A stretch of 64,000 nucleotides of DNA, taken from contig JBOZIK010000001.1 in assembly GCA_051453625.1 (NCBI GenBank), forward strand, positions 23,791,641 through 23,855,640, read 5' to 3'. Below are positions 57,101 through 64,000 of the stretch, piece by piece. The number at the start of each line of letters is the position of its first letter. Within the stretch, counting starts at the first letter, position 1. The DNA is from Welwitschia mirabilis. Lineage: Eukaryota > Gnetophyta > Gnetopsida > Welwitschiales. The position numbers and the translations under genes are program-made. The notes beneath the pieces were generated by a model. It was not told the origin of the DNA and searched no databases. It saw only the letters and a program-made list of their open reading frames with translations.

Positions 57101-57249
57101 TAACTCAAGAATTTCGTTTTATCATTAAATATCTAGTGAAAAAAAATAATGTTGAAAACTAAGTAGTTTGTAATATCAGTAAATCAAGGTATTTCAAAAA
57201 TATATAAAAGGTATTTATTAGGATAAGTATCATTAATGGAAAGAGATGT

Positions 57250-57740
57250 TTATAAGTTTTCTCAAGCTATTTATGAAAAATGATCCACAATAAGATTGTA
57301 AAATCCCTTTTTATCCTTAATTTATAAATCAAACTCTTGTAAAAGTAGGATACATCTGATTAATTTAGGATTTAAGTCCCTTTTAGAAAATATGTATCTA
57401 AGGTTGAGTGGTCTGTGTAAATAATTATCTTAAAACCCAAAAGATATTGCCTAAATTTTTTTAAGGTAAAGAATAAGGCAAAAAGCTCTTTTTTAGTGGC
57501 TATGTAGTTTAGTTAAGTGTTACTTAATGTTTTACTTACATCATATATTATGTTTAGTTTTTTATTCTATTATTTATTCTAACATAGCTTCAACTGTGTG
57601 ATTGCTAGCATTGCACATAATTCTAAAGAGTAACTTTCAATTAGATAGTTGAACAATAGGAGTGAAGGTAAGTTTTTCCTTAAGGTCATCAAACTGTTGT
57701 TGAGACTTATGGATCTAGTTAAAAAAGGCATCTTTACTTA
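57250..57740 (-). pseudogene. Element 4 RNase H
   Basis: SKTLSNT.LNYIATKKELFA ('TTEKELLA', with Glu before Lys changed), FRQYLLGFKIIIYTDHSTL with the YTDH Asp kept, and LLFLQEF-like and IKDKKG segments in order. The first 'CDAS' motif reads poorly. Confidence 0.8.
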
Positions 57741-57859
57741 GAAGGTCATTAATTGATTTGGAAATTTTACTAAAACACTTAATAGGCCTTGTATAATATC
57801 TTGCATGTTTTAAAAATGGTCTTATATCTTTTTATTTTTGAGGAGTGGATAGGTGTATG

Positions 57860-58640
57860 ATTAATAAGACTTTTTTTGGAAATACTTAAATTCATTCTAA
57901 AGAGATAATATGTTCTAACACTATGCCTTTATTGACCATGAAATGATATTTTTTTCCAATTAAGCATAAGACATTTTTCTATTCATCTAATGAGGACAAG
58001 TTCTAAGTTGTAAAGACAATGATTAAAAGAGGTAATGTAGATAGAGAAATCATCCATAAATATTTCAATTTATGAATCTAGTAAATTAAATAAAATTCCA
58101 AGCATGTAACATTGAAATATAGCAGAGGCATTACAAAAACCAAAAGGCATTCTTTCATAAGCAAATATTCCATATGGGTAGGTAAAGGTAGTTTTATTTT
58201 GATTCTTAAGGATGATTTCTATTTGGTTGTACCCTAAATACCTATCTAAAAAGTAGTAAAAAGGATGTCCCAAAAGTTGTTTAAGATTTAATTAGAAAAT
58301 AAAAAAGGAAAATAATCCTTTCTTGATATGGTATTTACCTTTTTATACTCTATGTACTTTTTCATTTAACCACAGGTCTAGTGAGGATATGTTCATTGTA
58401 TTCACTTGGTATTAGGATAATTCTAGATTTATCTGGTACTATTTCCATGAAACTTATCCATTTATTATCTGGGATGGAGTAGATGATTTTCATTATTTAA
58501 GAGTTGATAACTTAATTCTTCACTACCTCTTTCATGATTGGCTTTATTCTTTGTTGGGATTCTATGAATGGCTTAGAATTTTATTCTAAGTAAATATAAT
58601 GCACAAAAATTCTAGAGTTAATGCCCCTAATATCAAAAAG
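57860..58640 (-). pseudogene. Element 4 reverse transcriptase
   Basis: The open stretch 58273-58070 reads GHPFYYFLDRYLGYNQIEI, KTTFTYPYGIFAYERMPFG and FCNASAIFQCYMLGI, the central RT block of Athila elements, with the first catalytic Asp kept in 'FLD'. The active-site box EIFMDDFSIY is intact (GATGAT complement at 58049-58054). Upstream parts are broken by stops. This is the only Athila-type RT active site in the window that is not mutated. Confidence 0.9.
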
Positions 58641-58899
58641 GGTCCATCCTATTTCCTGTTTATGCTTTCTTAAAATGTTTAAGAACTTAATTTCTTAAGA
58701 TGATGATAAGGAGGAATTGATTACTACTAGAAAGATGGAATTATCTCCTAAAAAGGCATGTTTGAGATTCTTTGAAAGAGGCTTAACTTCATTGCAGGAT
58801 TCATTTAAGTGCTAGTGTATGATTCTTAATTTTGATAAAAAATCTAAGGTATCATCCTTACAAAAGTGAGTGGAAGATACTTGGTCATCGAAAAGGCTT

Positions 58900-59340
58900 T
58901 CTATCCTATCCACATGTTCTATTTTGTCATTGATACATAAGGTAATCTCATGTTATTGAAAACATTTAATTTTATCATCATGTTACCAAATGATACTTTC
59001 ATCAAATCATTCCTATAATTAATCAAGGCATTTTAGGTTGCTAGAAAAGGTCTTTTTAAAATAATGGGTACTAATTGATTTATTGTGTTTTCCATGTCTA
59101 AAACCATAAAATACACTAGGAAGTAATAATCAACTCCCTAGTAATGACATTAAATCCTAATGGATTTTTTTATATAATTATCAATAAGTTGGAGTTAGAA
59201 TTTTATGTTTTTAAGCCCTTCTAAGCCTAATTCTTTTTAGGTTCCATAAGGAAGTAAGTTTACATTTACTCTTAAATCTAAGAAGGCTTAGTTGAATTTC
59301 TTATTTATTATTGTAATTATAATGGTAGGGAATCTAGAGT
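58900..59340 (-). pseudogene. Element 4 protease
   Basis: Fragments NLLPYG..KELGLEGLK, YFMVLDMENTINQLVPIIL, RPFLAT.NALINYRNDLMKV and SFGNMMIKLNVFN reproduce the Athila protease end ('PIILGRPFLATSNALI...G..KLSFGNMT'). The active-site Asp region reads AFLDLRVNVNLLPYG, with DLGAS changed to DLRVN. Confidence 0.85.
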
Positions 59341-60249
59341 CTTTATGTTTAGGTGGAATTTAGTTTTGAAGAATTGTATTTATTTGCTACATCAAGCAAA
59401 CTTTACTTTTTACATTTATGTGCCTTTTCATTATACACATATATTTGAGAAACTTTGCATAGGAAGAAACTTTATTAATGGCTTCTAAGAGGGGGTTATT
59501 TATCTTAACATCTTTAAAAATTCTAGAGCCTCTAACTATTTTTTTAATAATGTTATTTTTTCCTAAGCTATTGGCAAAAAGGTAAAGGCTCTTTATAGAT
59601 GGACAAAGGTATCTTTATTATTTTATTTTTTGTCTTTGTCTTCTACGGGGATCAATTTTTCATTTGTTATGTTTAGCTTAGATTTATTTTTCAATTTTTC
59701 CACTTCTAAGATGAAGTAATTTTGTTTCTTGAATGTGTGTGGGCTCTAATCCTTCCATGAATCTAACCCTCTTAAGATTTGGCTTTGAACTCATAGGGAG
59801 TTTTCCTCATTTTCTTTGGTTAAAGGAAGAGAGAATCTATTAAAGAAATTCAATGTTGGTTTGAATGGCTTATTCAAGATTTCTTAGGACATAAGAATAT
59901 TGCATATGAGTTATTTCATGGTCATGATTGGTTTAGATATGATCATAGTTAATTAGGGCTTAAGTATCCATGAATTTTCTTAATGACTCCTCTAAGGAAG
60001 TGGATGATGAAGAGGGTTTTATTAGTTTGATGGAAAGGAATGGAAGGATAATGAAGGGAATGAATTTCTTAGTTGATTATTTTGATTTTAAAAATACGAG
60101 TTATTTTTCTTCCAAGAAAAGTTGAGAAGATTCCTTCACCCAGGGTTCTAGGTGTTAGAATGTAAATCAATTTTTTGGTTTTGTCACTAGTATTCTACTA
60201 CATCAACTTGTTTATTTATTATGTTCTAAAATAAGGAAATGAATGGATT

Positions 60250-61240
60250 CTTAGATATATCATGAATATCTATGTGGTAAATTAAACATTCAAGTTTTAT
60301 AATCAAAGATAAATGTGAGGTAAACAATGATGCTACTCTTCTTACTAACTCGTCTATCCTGTTATTGACTTCAAAATTTTTAGATATCTTAAACACACTC
60401 ATGGATCTAATAGAACGATGATATCTAGATGGTTCACTTAGCTTCTTCTAGTTTTTAGAGATCTCAATTATTGTTTTAAGATAGTTCTAAACTTTATCTA
60501 ATTCCATATTAAGAAAACTACCCTTAATCATCATCTCTATCAATTTCCTATTATTTGAAGATAACTAATTGTAAAAGAAAATAATTTTCCTCCCTACCTT
60601 AAATCCATACTATGAGCATAATTTTTATAGTAAATCCTTAAATATCTATAAGGTATGGGAAAAGGTCTCATGATCTCCTTGTTGGTAGTTTATTATTTCT
60701 CTTCTTAAGGCATTCATCTTATGATTCAGAAAAAATTTGGATATGAAGGCCTATTTAAATCAAATTGAGATTTAATAGATAAGAGCTTGAGCATGTAGAG
60801 CCATGATTTAGACTTTTATTTTAAGGATAATAAAAAAAGAGTAAGCTTAAGAGTGTTAAAAGTATTTGAATATTAGGGTACAATTAATAATACATACTCA
60901 AATTATTTAATGTATAAGTGTGAGTCCTCTAATTCTAATCGATGTAAATGAGGTAATAACTGAATGGTGGATGGTTTAAATCCTAACCTTTGAACTTTAA
61001 TTAGTTGTACTATGCAAGATGGGGTTCCTAAGCATTGAGGTTGAAGGTTATTATGAATGGTCTACTTAGGGGGTTTGTTAGACTAAGGTAAAAGGCATTT
61101 AATTGGTCCATTAGTTTTTGGTTTAAGTATGATACATTGAAAGGGAATTGAAAAATATATTAGACGTTTGATTTTATTTTTGGGATGAAGAGGCTTATTA
61201 TCTTTGAGTATTATCATTATATTGGTTTTCTTATGGGATT
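60250..61240 (-). pseudogene. Element 4 gag
   Basis: CLGTPSCIV, FKPSTIQLLPHLH, LELEDSHLYI, SNTFNTLKLTLFYYP, then SQFDLN and NEIINY-like and ETFSHT-like parts follow the Athila gag pattern ('F.I.P..I......F.GL..EDP..H...F', 'LF.FSL.D.A..WL'). A later part near 60540-60620 reads YNWLSSNNRKLIEMMIKGSF, matching 'FYNGL....R...D.A..G'. Frames change several times. Confidence 0.8.
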
Positions 61241-62011
61241 TCCTATTCCTCATTTCCTTTAGTATTAGGGTCCTACTTAATTCATCTCAGATCTAAGGCA
61301 TTTGGATGAGTTTTAGACAAATTATGAAAAGGTTTCATATAGAGACTAAATGATACAAAGGTTTTCAAGTTTTAACAAAGGGTTAGAAAAAAAACTAAGA
61401 GGTTTTCACACAGAAAGTTAACAGCATTAATGAGGGAAGATGGTGATACTAGTTTAAATTCGAATTATAGTTTGAGAAAAATCTGGCAGGATCATCATGT
61501 TTATACAAAATAAACTAGATTTAAAGGTAATGAAAAAAATTTGTAGAAAACAAAAATGAAAGAAAATACTAAATATTTTTCATTTTCAGCATTTATAGTA
61601 GTAAAATTTCTTAAAAAAAAATTAAGTGATTGAATTAAAGTTATAGAAAATAAAAGAAAACATGTCAAGAAGTGAGTTAGATTTTAGTTTTCCACCCTTT
61701 ATTACTACTTGCAAAACCTTATCAAACCTACAACACAAATTCTTGATATGAAATATAGATTTGGTTAAAGTAAAAAGAACTAAAGAAAACTCTAAAGTGG
61801 ACTAGTTTGGATATCACTGAAAATGGACTAGTACCAATCACTAAAAAGAAAAGAAAAGAAATAAATACACAAAATAAATAAAAAAATGGACCAGTTCAAG
61901 TATCATTGAAGATAACCAATATCAACCATTGGAAAAATATAAAACAAAACTAAATAAATATTTGCAAAAAAATAAAAGTTATGCTCTTCCTGAGAAGATA
62001 CTATGTCATTA

Positions 62012-62029
62012 TCCCTAGCAACAACATCA
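62012..62029 (-). other. Primer-binding site, tRNA-Asp type (element 4)
   Basis: Minus strand TGATGTTGTTGCTAGGGA against the expected TGGCGCCGTTGCCGGGGA: six differences, all C-to-T or G-to-A. It lies five bases inside the LTR. Confidence 0.85.
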
Positions 62030-62034
62030 AAATC

Positions 62035-62892
62035 TGTTTGTATGTAATATATTGAACCAAAACAAACTAGGTGAATATCTAGGATTTTTATCTCCACAGG
62101 GATAATTATGGTGAACTTTATAGAAATTAAACAAGTTTTTGCTAGTCTTACAATTAGAATCTAAAGAAATAAGAAAAAAGAGATTGAAATAATTTTTTTG
62201 AAACTTCATTTAGAGAGGTAGAAAAGTGAACTAGCTCCAAAGTTTAATTTAATTTGTCCTTCTGTACTTATTATGTCCAAAGGTATCCTATGAATTCTTG
62301 AAATATACTTAATTAAGTAGTGATAGATAGGTCATGATGGCATAATCTCATACACCATATGAGGATCGGTGAACTTAAAAGTTACTTCATCCTTTAGAGC
62401 CTTAAAAAGTATGAAAAGTAAGGACATAAAGTAGTCAAGATCCATTAAATAAAAGAGATTTAGAGCAATAAACTAAAGGATTTACTCAAATAAAAAATAT
62501 CACTTAATAACTTAATTATTAAGCATTACAGGTGCAAAGTCATTTGCAACTTAAAATTAAAGCAAATAACTATTTGTATTAATTTCAAAAATACACATTA
62601 CATTAATGTAGGAAGTATGGACTTATTAAGCTATTCTTAAAGTAAGATTGCTCTAAATCAAGTACTTAAACAGTTATGTCGACTTAATGCTTCAAGGATT
62701 CTACTACTTTATCAAAATGAAGGATGATATAAATGTGGGTCAAGGCCCTTTTATAGTTGAGCATTGTGTGAGTCATGGTTATAAGCCTTTGGCTTGTAGC
62801 ATTAGATGAATGGTTACAAAATATACCATTTAGCATTAAGTAGGAGTTTTATTATCTTGCATTAGATATACATTATCATGACAATCCCAACA
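62035..62892 (-). repeat. Element 4 5' LTR
   Basis: Minus strand starts TGTTGGGATTGTCATG at 62892 and ends ACATACAAACA at 62035. A TATA box CTATAAAAGG lies at 62747-62756, about 140 bases inside, which fits U3. The outer end is inferred from the TGTTGGG start; no partner LTR is in view. Confidence 0.65.
62747..62756 (-). promoter_or_regulatory. TATA box of element 4 LTR
   Basis: CTATAAAAGG on the minus strand followed by GCCTTGACCC, the same ten bases as the orphan promoter at 10687. Transcription would start near 62720 and run through the leader to gag. Confidence 0.65.
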
Positions 62893-63330
62893 CTTATCTC
62901 CTAGCATTGCTACTTCTATCAACTAATAATGTTGTCATGTTTCTCCACTATTATCCTACTCAATTCTTCCACATGTCACTGATGCGACTCATCATCATTA
63001 GCACTAGGTGTCATTGATAATGCTAGTTATTTCTAAGGTGAAATCTCATTAAGCCCATAACTAAATTTGGCTGAGTTTTGCCTAATAATTCTAGCACATG
63101 AGATTTAAGGTGTTTTACTTTGAAGAACTAGTAGTGCCAGTGACCTGCATAGTGGCGTTAGTGTTTTAAGCTAGATGAACATCATATCCTAGCATATCAT
63201 TTAAAATGAGATAAACATCCTAAAAAATTCATGGAAAGACGATAAGTTTATAATTAATATTAAAAAGAAATAGAAGACATAATTTCATGATAAATTGATT
63301 ATATTAATATCTTTTATTAAGTTAAATAAG
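62893..63330. other. Spacer between element 4 and the copia fragment
   Basis: Slightly less AT-rich, with no frame that I can support. It may be the downstream copia pol beyond a break, or host sequence. Confidence 0.4.
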
Positions 63331-63339
63331 TATAACTTG

Positions 63340-64000
63340 ATCAAAATGTCAATTTTCACATGTTAATAGTAGTGCAAGGCTTAGAATTTATATGTCATAA
63401 ATAAAACATGAAAAAATCTACTACAATCATTAATAAATGTGATGAAATATATGTTACCATTAAGGCTTGAGTTCTCATAGGCCCACGTATATCACTGTGC
63501 ATAACATTAAGAACACCTTTTACCCTTTTTTTAAGTCATGGAAAATGGGATTCTTGTTTGTTAACATTAAGTGCATTATTTACATTTGATTGTATCATGT
63601 ATTTTCATTTTTGGTAGCCCTTTTACAAGATCCTTTTCAATAATTTGCTTTATGTATTGAGTTGAATGATGATCCAATCTTTTATTCCAAATTTAAAACT
63701 CATCTTCTTGAAATATTAGATAGTTTGTATCCAACCCCCTATTCATCACACATTGTATAAATTATTGTCCATCGATGGTATTTTAAGCATGTTTCTATCC
63801 TCTGTGATGTGATAAAGTCCATCTTTTGACATGAAAAAAAGCCCCTTTTTCATTAATTATCCCAAACTTATTAAATTATATTGAAGATTAGGAACATATA
63901 GCACTTCATTTATGATTAATGATTTATTATTTAATGTTCTCAGCTTAATATCTTCAATATCTTTGAGATATATCCTCCATCAAATTCAACTGTCCCATTA
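63340..64000 (-). pseudogene. Ty1-copia pol: pre-integrase and integrase start
   Basis: Runs in from the right edge. It reads LRTLNNKSLIINEVLYVPNL, NLISLG.LMKKGLFF, then IIEKDLVKGLPKM-like and NKQESHFP segments and VLNVMHSDIRGPM..QAL, which is the copia 'H.DI.GP' start of the integrase core with its first catalytic Asp. YISSHLLMIVVDFFMFY (usual 'YFVTFIDD.SR..W') is frame-shifted. The conserved 'LWH.RLGH' is not readable. After about 63340 the similarity stops, so the core is truncated. Confidence 0.8.

Larger units (their letters stand above)
56838..62892 (-). mobile_element. Element 4: Athila-clade LTR retrotransposon (3' part missing)
   Basis: 5' LTR, tRNA-Asp primer site, leader, gag, protease, RT, RNase H and the beginning of integrase, all on the minus strand. 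Protease and gag match the Athila clade more closely than elements 1 and 2 do. The rest of integrase, any extra ORF and the 3' LTR are lost at the gap, or absent because the two elements are nested. Confidence 0.85.

Overview
This 64 kb window reads as nuclear heterochromatin of a flowering plant. It is very AT-rich and contains no gene that looks intact. Almost everything recognisable is decayed plant LTR retrotransposon: Athila/Tat-type Ty3-gypsy elements whose primer-binding sites fit plant tRNA-Asp, a Tekay/Del-type chromovirus with a chromodomain, Ty1-copia pieces, and CACTA-like DNA transposon ends. The calls rest on protein motifs, LTR pairs, target-site duplications, primer-binding sites and TATA boxes read by eye. 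No database search was run.

Layout. 0.1-1.0 kb: 3' part of an Athila/Tat-like element (+). 1.5-1.9 and 4.4-7.7 kb: two coding-like relics not recognised. 10.4-10.9 kb: an orphan LTR-type promoter. 11.5-12.4 kb: a gag fragment (-). 13.6-14.9 kb: a copia-type LTR (-). 14.8-29.1 kb: remains of one or two long Tekay/Del LTRs (-). One of these is split by element 1 (17315-26038, +), which has paired LTRs and a 5-bp target duplication but has lost reverse transcriptase, RNase H and the integrase core. 31.06-31.53 kb: start of another Athila-like element. 31.6-31.8 and 44.8-44.9 kb: two halves of a CACTA-like hairpin array, split by element 2 (31796-44795, -). Element 2 is 13.0 kb long, with two 1.1-kb LTRs, gag-protease-RT-RNase H-integrase, an extra 3' coiled-coil ORF, and a perfect GTGAC target duplication. 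51.6-51.84 kb: a CACTA-like end. 51.85-56.7 kb: element 3 (Tekay/Del chromovirus, -). 56.8-62.9 kb: element 4 (true Athila, -), with LTR, gag, protease, RT, RNase H and the start of integrase. 63.3-64.0 kb: copia pre-integrase and integrase (-).

Decay pattern. Reading frames are often kept over hundreds of codons while stops pile up. Most are TAA or TAG where related proteins have Gln, with some TGA/TAG at Trp. The tRNA-Asp primer sites differ from the expected sequence mainly by C-to-T and G-to-A changes. Both fit deamination of methylated cytosines in silenced repeats.

Most unusual signals: short inverted repeats scattered through the LTRs and leaders of elements 1 and 2; a non-coding block kept downstream of integrase in three elements on both strands; a GC-richer insertion inside the RT of element 2; and two unrecognised coding relics. 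Several 100-N gaps are bracketed by near-identical copies of the same sequence, which is probably an assembly effect.
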